A stretch of 64,000 nucleotides of DNA from Fundidesulfovibrio agrisoli. Lineage in GTDB: Bacteria > Desulfobacterota > Desulfovibrionia > Desulfovibrionales > Desulfovibrionaceae. Below, one piece after another: positions 16,950-26,300 of this stretch. The stretch is from positions 62,001 through 126,000 of the forward strand of contig NZ_JAKZKX010000004.1 in assembly GCF_022808715.1 (NCBI RefSeq), read 5' to 3'. The translations under genes were made by a program, and so were the position numbers. The notes under the pieces are model-generated. The model was given only the letters and a program-made list of their open reading frames with translations, was not told the DNA's origin and did no database searches. Each line of letters opens with the position of its first letter. The first letter of the stretch is position 1.

Positions 16950-19013
16950 ATGATCCCGGGCTCCATCGCGGTCATCCTCCAGCGCGGGCTCATGCGGCGA
17001 ACGCTGCTCCCGGCGGTGATCTGCCTGGTGGTCATGGCCCTGGTCATGGCCAAGGGGCAGGAGCAGATGCTGGGCCGCCAGAACGAGGAGCTGGCCAAAC
17101 GCCTGGCGCACTACGTGGAGCACTACATGGACGGCGTCTGGCGGGGGCTGGAGCACTTCGTCGATACCTCCCCGAAGCCCGGTCATGCGGTGCGCAGGGA
17201 GGCCCTGGGAGAAATGCTCGGCCTTGCGGCCCAGTTGGAGCGCGTGTTGCTGGTGGATAGCTCCAACACCGTGGTGGCCAGCGTGCCCCCCGCGCCCGAA
17301 GGAGTGGACTTCCCCATCCGCTTCGACGAGGCCTCCGGCCGCAGGCTGCTGCTCTCAAGGCCCATATATTCAGCCCAGACCGCCAAGACCACGGTGTTCA
17401 TCGGGGTCAGGGCCCTCAGCGGCGAGACCCTGGTGGCCGAGCTGGACCTCTCGGAAATGACGGCCAACATCGAGACGATGGCCGCTCTGGGTCTCGGGGA
17501 GGTCGTGGTCTGCGACGCCTACGGCAACGTCATCTCCCACCCGGACGCGCGCCAGGTGGCCACGCAGGCCAACCTGGGCGGGGACCGGCTTTTCGGGATG
17601 GACCTCGGCTCCGCCGGATACGCGATCTTCGAGCAGGACGAGGGCATCTATCTTGGCGCGCGCGCCCCCGTGAAGGTGCTGGGCTGGAAGGTGATGGTCA
17701 GCACCCCCGTGGGGGAGGCCCTGGCCCCGCTGCTCGCGCCGGTGGTGGGCGCGGCTTCGCTCATGGGCGTGGTCTTCCTGGTGCTTACGCTCATGCTGCG
17801 CAGGGAGCTGCACCGCAGGATCGTCCGGCCCATGGCGGCGGTGGTGCACGGCCTGGACGGCCTGACCCCGGGGGCGCAATACCAGCCCAGCGAGAATCCG
17901 GCCTTCTCCGAGCTGGCCCGCTTCGAGAAGGCCATCGTGGCCATGGGCGAACGCATCCAGGAGGGCGAGGCCATCCTGCGCGAGAACGAGCGCCGCTTCC
18001 GCGCCCTGTTCGAACAGGCCGCCGTGGGCCTCACCCAGTGCACCCTGGAAGGGCGCTACCTGCGCGCCAACAGGCGCTTCCAGCAGATAGTCGGCTACAC
18101 CATGGACGAGCTCCGGCGCATGACCTTCCGGGACATCACGGACCCGTCCGACATCCCCGCCGAGGAACAGGGCCTGGAGGCACTCCAACGGTCCGGTGAG
18201 GCTTTCTTCGAGCAGGAGAAGCGCTACGTGCGCAAGGACGGGGGCCTGATCTGGGTGCATCTGAGCATGTCGGCCGTGCGCGGGGAGGAGGGGCGCATCC
18301 TGTATTTCATCGGCGTGGCCGAGGACATCACCGCCAGGAAGACGGCCGAGCAGGCCCTGCTCGCCTCCCTGGCGGAAAAGGAGGTGCTGCTGCGCGAGAT
18401 ACACCACCGGGTCAAGAACAACCTCCAGGTCATCTCCAGCCTGCTCTATCTCCAGTCCGACCACCTGCAGGACCCGGAGGCCCTGGCCATGTTCCAGGAG
18501 AGCCGCAACCGCATAGGCTCCATGGCCCTCGTGCACGAGGAGCTCTACCGCTCCGGCGACCTCTCCAGCGTGCCGGTGGAGCCCTACCTGCAGCGCCTTG
18601 TGCCGCGCCTGCTGGCGGCCTCCTGCGACGGCAGGGACATTTCCTGCAAGCTCGACGTCGACGACGTGCAGCTCGTGGTGGACCAGGCCATCCCCTTCGG
18701 GCTGATCGTCAACGAACTGGTCACCAACTCGCTCAAGCACGCCTTCAAGGGCAGGGAGCGGGGCGAAGTGGCCGTGTCAGTGCGCCTGAAGGGCGGCGAG
18801 ATCACGTTGCGCGTCGAGGACGACGGTGTCGGGCTCCCGCCGGATTTCGATCTGGAAGGCACGGCCACCCTGGGCATGCAGCTTGTTGTTCAGCTTGCCA
18901 TGCAACTGCGAGGCAGGTTATGCGTAAGGCAAGGATCCGGCGCCGCCTTCGAGTGCGTCTTTCAGGCTAAGGAGCCAAGTCGTAATGAGTCCCGCGAATG
19001 TGTTGATCGTTGA
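16950..19013 (+). CDS. Cache/PAS HisKA_2-type sensor histidine kinase
   Basis: The 687-aa membrane protein has a first transmembrane helix (about 18-36), a periplasmic Cache-like sensor region (about 37-255), a second helix (about 262-285), a HAMP-like linker and a PAS/PAC unit (about 345-465). The kinase core follows: the HisKA_2 motif REIHHRVKNNLQV with H486 the likely phosphorylation site, then a HATPase domain (NELVTNSLKHA, DDGVGLPP). It starts 1 bp after the binding-protein gene (GGGGGAG ribosome site) and its 3' end overlaps the receiver gene by 29 bp. Together the three genes form an apparent ligand-sensing pathway. Confidence 0.92.
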   Translation: MIPGSIAVILQRGLMRRTLLPAVICLVVMALVMAKGQEQMLGRQNEELAKRLAHYVEHYMDGVWRGLEHFVDTSPKPGHAVRREALGEMLGLAAQLERVLLVDSSNTVVASVPPAPEGVDFPIRFDEASGRRLLLSRPIYSAQTAKTTVFIGVRALSGETLVAELDLSEMTANIETMAALGLGEVVVCDAYGNVISHPDARQVATQANLGGDRLFGMDLGSAGYAIFEQDEGIYLGARAPVKVLGWKVMVSTPVGEALAPLLAPVVGAASLMGVVFLVLTLMLRRELHRRIVRPMAAVVHGLDGLTPGAQYQPSENPAFSELARFEKAIVAMGERIQEGEAILRENERRFRALFEQAAVGLTQCTLEGRYLRANRRFQQIVGYTMDELRRMTFRDITDPSDIPAEEQGLEALQRSGEAFFEQEKRYVRKDGGLIWVHLSMSAVRGEEGRILYFIGVAEDITARKTAEQALLASLAEKEVLLREIHHRVKNNLQVISSLLYLQSDHLQDPEALAMFQESRNRIGSMALVHEELYRSGDLSSVPVEPYLQRLVPRLLAASCDGRDISCKLDVDDVQLVVDQAIPFGLIVNELVTNSLKHAFKGRERGEVAVSVRLKGGEITLRVEDDGVGLPPDFDLEGTATLGMQLVVQLAMQLRGRLCVRQGSGAAFECVFQAKEPSRNESRECVDR

Positions 19014-19350
19014 AGACGAGGCGATAGCCGCCATGGCTACCGCCGCCATGCTGCGCAAACTCGGTTTCACTGTCTGCGGCAAGGCCGCCTCCGGCGAGGA
19101 GGCCCTGCTCCTGCTCGACGACAAATGCCCTGACCTCATCATCATGGACATCCGCCTCGAAGGCGAGCTGGACGGCATCGAAACCACCCGCCGCCTCAAG
19201 ATGCATCGCGACGTGCCCGTGATCTTCGTGACCGCCTACACCGACGAAACCACCCGCTCCCGCGCGCAGGAGACCAAGCCCCTGGCCTTCATCAACAAGC
19301 CCCTGGACATCACCATGCTGCAGAAGGCCCTGGCCGCCCTGCCCAACTGA
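18985..19350 (+). CDS. Stand-alone receiver-domain response regulator
   Basis: The 121-aa protein is a single receiver domain: acidic pocket EDE (10-12), phospho-acceptor D55 in IIMDIRLEG, T/S in FVTAYTD and the conserved K in INKPLD. It has no output domain. The gene begins inside the kinase gene, with AAGGAG upstream, so expression is coupled. It resembles the receiver of the HD-GYP protein at the left edge of the window (MDI/MDG pattern). It probably acts by protein-protein interaction or as a phosphorelay shuttle. Confidence 0.92.
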   Translation: MSPANVLIVEDEAIAAMATAAMLRKLGFTVCGKAASGEEALLLLDDKCPDLIIMDIRLEGELDGIETTRRLKMHRDVPVIFVTAYTDETTRSRAQETKPLAFINKPLDITMLQKALAALPN

Positions 19351-19535
19351 CCCGCGCCGCATACCGCGCCGCACAATCCCGCCAGGTGGAGCGGGCAAGC
19401 CTGCTTTCTCGCCAGAAGGCCCGCGCCGCGTTCCTCTCGCCGCAAACCCTACCTGCCTGATTCCACAAGCTCTTTCTTGGCTTGGCCCCGCTTCTGCCGT
19501 ACAATGCACGGCACACCCCAGCAAGGAGCCATGCC

Positions 19536-21248
19536 ATGCCGCAGCACGTCGTCATAATCGGCGCGGTGGCGCTCGGCCCGAAGGCCGCCTGCCGCTTCAA
19601 GCGCCTCGAACCCGATTCGAAAGTCACCATGATCGACCGCGATTCCATCGTCTCCTACGGTGGATGCGGCATCCCCTATTTCATCTCCGGCGACGTGTCC
19701 GACCTGCGGGAGCTGCGCACCACCAGCTTCAAGCTGGTGCGCGACGAGGCCTTCTTCCGCGACTGCAAGGACATCGAGGTGCTCACCCGCACCGAGGCCC
19801 TCTCCATCGACCGGGCGGCCAAGCGCGTGCGCCTGCGCAACCTTGACACCGGGCAGGAGTCGGAGCTGGCCTACGACAAGCTGGTGCTCTCCACCGGGGC
19901 GTCCGCCCGCAGGCTGAACATCCCCGGGGAGGATCTGCCCGGCGTGCACAGCGTGGGCAACCTGCACGACGCCTCCGCCGTGAAGGACCTCATCAGCGGC
20001 GGCCACGCGGGCAAGGCCGTGGTGGTGGGCTCCGGCTTCATCGGGCTGGAGGTGGCCGAGGCCCTGGCGGACATGTGGGGGCTCGAAGTCTCCATCGTCG
20101 AGATCCAGGACAGGCTCCTGCCCCGCAACATAAGCCCGCTCCTGGCCCGCATGGCTTCCGAACACCTGACGGAGAAGGACGTGGCCCTGCACTTCGGCGA
20201 GAAGGTGCTGGCCATCGAGGGCGAGGGCCGGGTGGAGCGCGTCATCACGGACAAACGCACCATCGAGGCCGAGCTGGTCGTCATGGCCGCGGGCGTGATT
20301 CCCAACGGGCAGCTGGCCCGCGAGGCCGGGCTGGCGGTGAGCCCGCGCGGGGCCGTGGTCGTGGACGAAACCATGCGCACCTCCGACCCGGACATCTTCG
20401 CGGGCGGGGACTGCGTGGAGGTGCCCAACCTGGCCGCCGGGGGCACGCTGCACCTGCCGCTGGGCTCCATGGCCAACCGTCAGGGCCGCGTGATCGGCAC
20501 CAACCTGGCCGGAGGGGATGACCGCTTCCCGGGCGCGGTGGGCTCCTTCGCGGTGAAGATCTTCGAGCGCGCCATCTCCGGCGCGGGCCTGACCCTCGAA
20601 CAGGCCAAACAGGCAGGGTTCGACGCCATTTCCGCCACGGCCATCCAGTTTGACCGGGCGCACTTCTTCCCCGGCAAGGAACTCATGACCCTCGAGGCCA
20701 CCATCGACCGCAAGACCCGCAGGGTGCTCGGAGTGCAGGGCTTCGGCCCATCCGGCGACGCCCTGGTGGGCCGCGTGGGGGCCGTGGCCGCGCTCATGCA
20801 GAAGGGCTGCACCGTGGAGGACCTCTGCCTGCTGGAGTACCCCTATTCCCCGCCCTTCGCCTCGGCCATGGACATCGTGAACACCCTGGGCACCGTGGCG
20901 GACAACATGCTCGCGGGCAAGAACCAGGGGCTGGACCCCGCCAGCTTCTGCGAACTGTTCGACGCCGACAGCCAGGAGCACTACTTCCTGGACTGCCGCG
21001 AGCCCGACAACGCCGCCCCCTACCTGGAGAAGCACCCCGGCAAGTGGCACAACATCCCTCAGGGACAGCTGCGCAGCAGGCTGGACGAGGTGCCGCGAGA
21101 CAAGACCGTGGTGCTGGTCTGCAACACGGGCATCCGCTCCTACGAGGCCCAGATCACCCTGGAGCAGGCCGGGTTCAAGGGCGTGCTCAACCTTCACGGC
21201 GGCATGGCCGCGCTCAAGCAGAGCGGGGCCGATCCGTTGAAGAAGTAG
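19536..21248 (+). CDS. CoA-disulfide/persulfide reductase fused to rhodanese
   Basis: The start at 19536 follows AAGGAG. The 570-aa protein has a FAD/NAD(P)H pyridine-nucleotide-disulfide oxidoreductase (residues 1 to about 450) with active-site C44 in YGGCGIPYF, the single-Cys signature of CoA-disulfide reductases. A second nucleotide-binding site (VVVGSGFIGLEVAEAL) and the FAD site GGDCVEVPNLA follow. A C-terminal rhodanese domain (about 465-570) carries the persulfide-forming C529 in LVCNTGIRS. Characterised fusions of this type reduce CoA or sulfur persulfides with NADH (Npsr). In a sulfur-metabolising anaerobe it would handle polysulfide/persulfide. The first dinucleotide loop (GAVALGPKAA) is a variant of GxGxxG. 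Confidence 0.9.
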   Translation: MPQHVVIIGAVALGPKAACRFKRLEPDSKVTMIDRDSIVSYGGCGIPYFISGDVSDLRELRTTSFKLVRDEAFFRDCKDIEVLTRTEALSIDRAAKRVRLRNLDTGQESELAYDKLVLSTGASARRLNIPGEDLPGVHSVGNLHDASAVKDLISGGHAGKAVVVGSGFIGLEVAEALADMWGLEVSIVEIQDRLLPRNISPLLARMASEHLTEKDVALHFGEKVLAIEGEGRVERVITDKRTIEAELVVMAAGVIPNGQLAREAGLAVSPRGAVVVDETMRTSDPDIFAGGDCVEVPNLAAGGTLHLPLGSMANRQGRVIGTNLAGGDDRFPGAVGSFAVKIFERAISGAGLTLEQAKQAGFDAISATAIQFDRAHFFPGKELMTLEATIDRKTRRVLGVQGFGPSGDALVGRVGAVAALMQKGCTVEDLCLLEYPYSPPFASAMDIVNTLGTVADNMLAGKNQGLDPASFCELFDADSQEHYFLDCREPDNAAPYLEKHPGKWHNIPQGQLRSRLDEVPRDKTVVLVCNTGIRSYEAQITLEQAGFKGVLNLHGGMAALKQSGADPLKK

Positions 21249-21261
21249 CAGAAAGAGAAGA

Positions 21262-21305
21262 GCGGGGCGCCGCCCCGCACCCCGCCAGGGGGATGATCCC
21301 CCTGG
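21262..21305 (-). repeat. REP-like palindromic element (reverse orientation)
   Basis: Two consecutive perfect palindromes (GCGGGGC/GCCCCGC, 21262-21278; CCAGGGGGAT/ATCCCCCTGG, 21285-21305) lie after the persulfide reductase gene. The layout mirrors the element at 21378-21465. Confidence 0.6.
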
Positions 21306-21316
21306 ACCCCGCAATT

Positions 21317-21350
21317 AAGCCCGGGAAGGCTACGCCTTCCCGGGCTTTTA
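21317..21350. terminator. Rho-independent terminator
   Basis: A perfect 14-bp stem (21317-21330 / 21334-21347) with a 3-nt loop is followed by TTTATTATTA on the plus strand. It terminates the persulfide reductase gene. Confidence 0.88.
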
Positions 21351-21377
21351 TTATTACAGGGCCACATTGCCTGCGCT

Positions 21378-21465
21378 CGTGAACGCGAAGCAATTGGGGG
21401 TGCAGGGGCATCATGCCCCTGCCGGTGGGGTTCGGGGAGGCAGCGCCTCCCCGAGGCTGTTGTCC
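21378..21465 (+). repeat. REP-like element with CGTGAACGCGAAGC signature
   Basis: It begins with CGTGAACGCGAAGC (21378-21391), shared with the repeats at 31.8 and 35.1 kb. The palindromes CAGGGGCAT/ATGCCCCTG and TCGGGGAGGC/GCCTCCCCGA follow. Confidence 0.6.
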
Positions 21466-21480
21466 GTGTGCGTGGCGCGC

Positions 21481-22191
21481 TCAGGGGCGCGGCGGCAGCT
21501 CCAGCTCGAACTGCCGGATGGGCATGATGCCGGCCTGGGCGGCGTCCACGGAGGCCTCCAGCGTGTGGCCGCCGGTGGTCTTGTCCTGGCTGACGAAGTG
21601 GAAGTGCCACCCGGCCACCCAGGCCCCGGTGGGCTGGTCGGGCGCGCGCAGGGCGATGAGGGTGCCGCGCGCGTTCAGCAGTTCCTTCTTGTTCTGCTTG
21701 AGCAGGGCCTGCCCCAGGTCCGGGTAGGGCGGCTGGGAGATGGGAACGCTGCGGATGAGCAGGCGGGAGAACGTGCCCTCGATGCGCACGGCCGCGAAGC
21801 CGTCCTTGGGCAGCCGGGCGTCCAGGGCCTGGCCCAGCTCCTTGAGGGTGGCGACGCCGGAGAGGTCCAGCGTGGAGGCGGGCTTGAAGAACACCAGGTC
21901 CGCAAAGGGGGAGAGCGTGGCCCCGGCCGGACGCGAGAGGCTCAAATTCGCGTCGGCCCGGTAGATCACGCCGTCCAGCACGATCATCTCGCCGTCCAAA
22001 CCGTGGAAGGTGCCCAAGCCGAAGTCTCCGTGGGCGCGCAGGGCGTCCAGGCTGATGCTGCCCGCGTATTCGCCCGCCGCGAAGGAGTCGAATACGGCGT
22101 ACTGGTAAAGCGCGGGCGTGGTCTGCTTGGGGGCGCAGGCCGCCAGCAGGAGCAGCAGGACGGGGAGGAGAAGGCGGCGGGCGGATGTCAC
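21481..22191 (-). CDS. budA: Alpha-acetolactate decarboxylase, lipoprotein form
   Basis: The 236-aa product starts at a GTG with GGAGG 4 bp upstream. A signal peptide ends in a lipobox (LLAAC, lipidated C19). The body matches acetolactate decarboxylase: YQYAVFDSFAAGEYAG, the diagnostic GDFGLGTFHGLDGEM, and the zinc-ligand region GWHFHF...GGH (H196, H198, H209). The enzyme converts 2-acetolactate to acetoin. Most fermentative versions are cytoplasmic; a lipid-anchored periplasmic location is unusual unless acetolactate leaks out of the cell. No acetolactate synthase gene is in the window. Confidence 0.85.
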   Translation of the reverse strand: MTSARRLLLPVLLLLLAACAPKQTTPALYQYAVFDSFAAGEYAGSISLDALRAHGDFGLGTFHGLDGEMIVLDGVIYRADANLSLSRPAGATLSPFADLVFFKPASTLDLSGVATLKELGQALDARLPKDGFAAVRIEGTFSRLLIRSVPISQPPYPDLGQALLKQNKKELLNARGTLIALRAPDQPTGAWVAGWHFHFVSQDKTTGGHTLEASVDAAQAGIMPIRQFELELPPRP

Positions 22192-22541
22192 GGGGCCTCC
22201 AGGGGAAGAGGTTGCAGGGGAGGGGCCTCCGGCGGCCGACGGGCTACGCCCTTTGGAATCCCGTCCGGCTCCGCGGGATCATCAGATGATTACGGTCCCG
22301 GTAAGCACGGTTGAGCGGCTGGACGCATCTGTGGAATTCCCGCCCAGGCCGTTCCGTTCACTCCGCCGGCCCGGGCCGGGATGGTCAGTCTCACAGCGAC
22401 CTCTCGGAACAGCAACGGCCCGAAATTCGTCCGCGCAGGCGGTGCTCCAAAGCCTTCCGCACCATATCCCCGCCCTGAGACGGGCTGTCTCCGCCCAGGA
22501 GGGCCCCCGGCGGAGACTCCAACACGACGTTCTTTCTTGCC
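22192..22541. other. Intergenic region with one repeat and one hairpin
   Basis: No gene is supported in these 350 bp. The region holds the REP-like element at 22225-22261 and, near the end of the MBL gene, a 9-bp stem GTCTCCGCC / GGCGGAGAC (22487-22495 and 22509-22517) that could weakly terminate the minus-strand MBL transcript. Confidence 0.5.
22225..22261 (-). repeat. REP-like element, GCCTCCGGCGGCC family (partial)
   Basis: GCCTCCGGCGGCC followed by a hairpin loop and CTTTGGAATCCCG matches the element at 31778-31836, but the CGTGAACGCGAAGC end is absent. Confidence 0.6.
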
Positions 22542-23291
22542 CTATCCGATGGGGTCGCCCTTGGCGAAGCTCGGCTCATGGATCGGCAGCAGGATGTCCG
22601 CCATGTCGCGGCATTCCAGCACGATATCGTAGGCCTTCTTCAGGTCCACGCAGGTGGAGGGCGGAATGACCTCCATGCCCAGCCCCTTCACTTCCTTGGG
22701 CGGGTAGAAATTCTCCATGATGCAGCAGAACCCGGTGATGAGCGCCTTGCCCTTGGCCGTATCCACCAGCACGCTCATGGTGCCCTCGGTGTGGGCCGGG
22801 GTGTGGATCATCTTCACGCCGGGCGCGACCTCGGTGTCCTCCTTGAGGGGGACGATCTGCCCGTTCTCCTCCACGTCCAGGATGAAGTCCTCCTGGTAGC
22901 GGTAGTCCAGCGGATGCGGGTCGTGCACCAGCTCCAGCTCCTTCTCGTGCACGTAGAACACGGCGTTCTCGAACTTGTAGTCGTTCTCGCAGTGGTCGCG
23001 GTGCAGGTGGGTGTGGATCACGATGTCGATGTCCGCCGGGGTCAGGTTGAAGCGGCCCAGGGCCTCCTCGATGGTTTCGATCTTGCCGCCGATGAACTCC
23101 TCGCGGTCGGGGGAGACGATGGGCTTAAGCTCCCCCGTATCCACCAGGATCTTCTTGTCGCCGCCCAGGATCAGCCAGGCGTACAGCGGAATCACGTAGG
23201 GCGTGCCCATCTGCTGCTGATAGGTCATGAAGCCTTTCTCGAAACGCTTGCTCCCCACCACGAGGGGGTGGATGGTGTATGTGGCGGACAT
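22542..23291 (-). CDS. Metallo-beta-lactamase-fold hydrolase, N-acyl-homoserine-lactonase-like
   Basis: The 249-aa protein has the MBL metal-binding motif HTHLHRDHCEN, a further His in TPAHTEGTMS, and the C-terminal H of LPIHEPSF. The N-terminal layout (ILGGDKKILVDTGE) resembles the AttM/AiiA lactonase branch. Such enzymes open lactone rings (quorum-sensing signals or metabolic lactones); the real substrate here is unknown. It is a single gene on the minus strand, with a promoter expected in the 79-bp gap before it. Confidence 0.85.
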   Translation of the reverse strand: MSATYTIHPLVVGSKRFEKGFMTYQQQMGTPYVIPLYAWLILGGDKKILVDTGELKPIVSPDREEFIGGKIETIEEALGRFNLTPADIDIVIHTHLHRDHCENDYKFENAVFYVHEKELELVHDPHPLDYRYQEDFILDVEENGQIVPLKEDTEVAPGVKMIHTPAHTEGTMSVLVDTAKGKALITGFCCIMENFYPPKEVKGLGMEVIPPSTCVDLKKAYDIVLECRDMADILLPIHEPSFAKGDPIG

Positions 23292-23370
23292 ATCTTTCTC
23301 CCGGGGAATTCAAACTGTGTTCACGGCAGGATAGCCACGCCGAGGGCCTGTGGCAAGGCCGGGGCGGGGC

Positions 23371-26300
23371 TCACAACAGGCCCAGCTGTTTCTCCTTGCG
23401 CAGGGTCTTGGCCACCAGGTGCGAACGGCTGGCCTCAACCAAGTCGAGCTTCTTGAGGAAACGGCTGGGCTTGAGCATCAGGAGCCTGCCGTACAGCTCG
23501 CGCTTCTCGGCGTGGCTCAGGTACAGGCGGGTCTTGGCGCGGGTCAGGCCCACATAGAGCAGGCGCTCCTCCTCGCGTTCGTCCACGGGGGCGTCCGCCG
23601 GGGAGGGCTTGCCGGTGAGGATGCCCGCGCCCGCGTAGGGCAGGATGCCGTCCTCCAGTGCGGGCATGAAGACCACCTCGAACTCCAACCCCTTGGAGGC
23701 GTGCAGGGTCATGATCCGCACCTTCTCCGCCCTTCGGCCCACCAGCTCCAGCTCGCTCTGGGCGTTCACGAAGGAGAGCAGCCCGGCCCAGCCCCGGTGC
23801 TCCTTGTAGGCGGCGCACAGGGCGCGGAACTCCGGCCCCTGCCAGAAGAGGTGGTCGAAGGGCGGCACGTCGCGCAGGTAGAAGGCGATCTCCTTGGGGC
23901 CGCTGGCCAGCACGCGGTCCGGGCAGGCCAGGGCGGCCGCGCCCTCGATGCCCGCCATGCCCAGGAAGCGCCCTGCGGCGTTGAGGATGGCCGTGACCCT
24001 TGGGTCGGCCCAGAAGGCCTCGGCCTCGGGCACGGAGCAGGGCACCCCGAAGCGGGTGAGCACCTTGGCGATGGGCTCCATCAGGCCCTTGAAGCGCACC
24101 AGGATGGCGATGTCGCCCGGCGAGAGCGCGTGCCCCTGGCCCTTGGTCAGGGTGAGCGAGGTGGGGCCGAGCAGCTTGCGGATCTTTTCGCCGATCCAGG
24201 AAATCTCGCGCAGGCCCTGGGGCGCGGTGAACTCCGTGATCTCGCCCTGCCCGGCCGGGCGGACGGCCTCCAGCTTGGGCGAATCGGGGAAGAGGCCGTG
24301 GGCCAGGTCCAGGATGCGTTGGCTGGAGCGGTAGTTCTCCAACAGGCCCACGGTCTGCAGGTCGCGCCAGAAGCCCTCCAGGGTGCGCCGCACGCCCTGC
24401 ACCGCGCCCCGGAACCCGTAGATGGACTGGTTGGGGTCGCCTATGGCGAAGAAGCTGCGCGTGGAGCCGTCGGCCAGGGCGCGGATGATGGCAAGTTGCA
24501 GGGGGGAGAGGTCCTGCACCTCGTCCACCAGCACGTGCTTGAAATCGTTCCGGTAGATGCCCGCGTCGATCTTCTCCAGCCAGAATTCCAGCAGGTCGGT
24601 GTAGTCGGCCAGGTTCCAGGAGGCCTTCTGGCGGGCGAAGCGCGCGGCGTGGTCCTCGGGCGTGGGGTCGGCGGGCTTGGCGGCCTCGGGCGGCTGGCCC
24701 GGGGCCTTGGGCCACACGGGCAGAGGGCGGCGCAGCATGCGCTCGCGGTCGATGCCGAGCTGCTGCCAGGCCTGCTTGAGCTTGGGGCCGGCCAGCTCCG
24801 GGTTCACCTCGGCGTAGAGCCTGCGGGCGGCGTCCTCGCTCAAGAGCACGGGCTTCTCGCCGTAGGCCTCGGTCCAGTATTCGTAGGCCAGGGCGTGCAG
24901 GGTGTCGGCGCGCACCCCGGCCTGGCCTTCTTTATCGCCCAGGCGCTCCCGCAGCTCCTGGGCGGCGCGCCGGGTGAAGGTGAGCACCAGGATCTCGCCC
25001 GGGTCGGCCCCGCCGCCGGTCAGGTGGCGGATGCGGGCCATGAGCGTGTGCGTCTTGCCCGTGCCCGGCCCGGCCAGCACGAGCATGCGGCGGGAGGGGC
25101 TGGTGGCGGCGTAGCGCTGGTGTTCGTTGAGGGAGTTCGGCGGAGTCTCGTTCGGGACGGCGGGGGCTGTGGACGGCTGCTGAATCTCGGCGGGGGCGGC
25201 TGCGGGCCTCCTGGCGGCGGCGCCCCCCGGCGGGCTGACCAGGGCGGCCCCGCGCACGATGCGGGTGAGCTCCTCCGGGCTGAAGACCCGGATGCGCCCG
25301 TACTGCCCGTCGAAGCCGGGTTCGCGGAACACCTTGCCCTGGCGCATGCGCGCGATGGCCTCGGCCAGCACCGGCGAATCCTTGGCCAGGTCCTCCTGGG
25401 GGACCTCGGAGAGGATGTGCATCTCCGGCCCCAGGCGGGAGAGCAGCCTGGCCATGTGCTTCTTGACCTTGCCCGTGCCCGCGCCCACGCCGTCGATCTC
25501 GCCGAGCACCTCGCCAAGCGGGATCAGCGAGACGAACCCCGGCTGCCCCGGCGGGTTCAGGGGCTGCTCGCGGTCGGCCAGCTCCATGACGCGGTGCAGC
25601 ACGCCGATGGTCAGCGGCTTGCCGCATACCGGGCAGAGCCCGCCCTTGGCGCGGGTCTCGTGGGGGTCCATGACCACGCCGCAGTCCGCGTGGCCGTCCA
25701 TGTGGTACTTGCCCTCTTCGGGGAAGAACTCCACCGTGCCCAGGAAGTCGTGCCCCACGCCTTCTCCGCGCAGGGCGCGGTAGATGCCCTCGTAGGAGAC
25801 CTCGCCCGAGAACAGGTTGGCCTCGCGCCCCAGCTTCTCGCCGGAGTGGGCGTCGGAGTTGGAGATCAGGCGGAAGCGGTCCAGCCCGGAGAGCAGGCGG
25901 TTCATGTCCGGGTCGGAGGAGAGCCCCGTCTCCAGGGCGAAGATATGCTGGGAGTAGGCCCCGTAGCACTCCTCCACGGTGTCGAACCCCGACTTGGAGC
26001 CGAACAGCGAGAACCACGGCGTCCAGATGTGGGCGGGCACCAGGAAGGCCAGCGGGTCCGTCTCCAGGACCATCTCCAGCAGGTGGCGGCTGTCCAGGCC
26101 CAGGATGGGCCGTCCGTCCGAGGCCAGGTTGCCCACGCGCTCGAGCTTGGCGTTGAGCTTGCGGGCCGCCTCGAAGCTGGGCGCGTAGACAAGGTTGTGC
26201 ACCTTGCGGACTTTTCCGCCGCGTTTGTAGATGGAGCTGATTTCGGCCGAGAGCAGGAAGCGGGTGCGCCCCGGCAGGTGGGAGCCGTCCAGCCAGGGGA

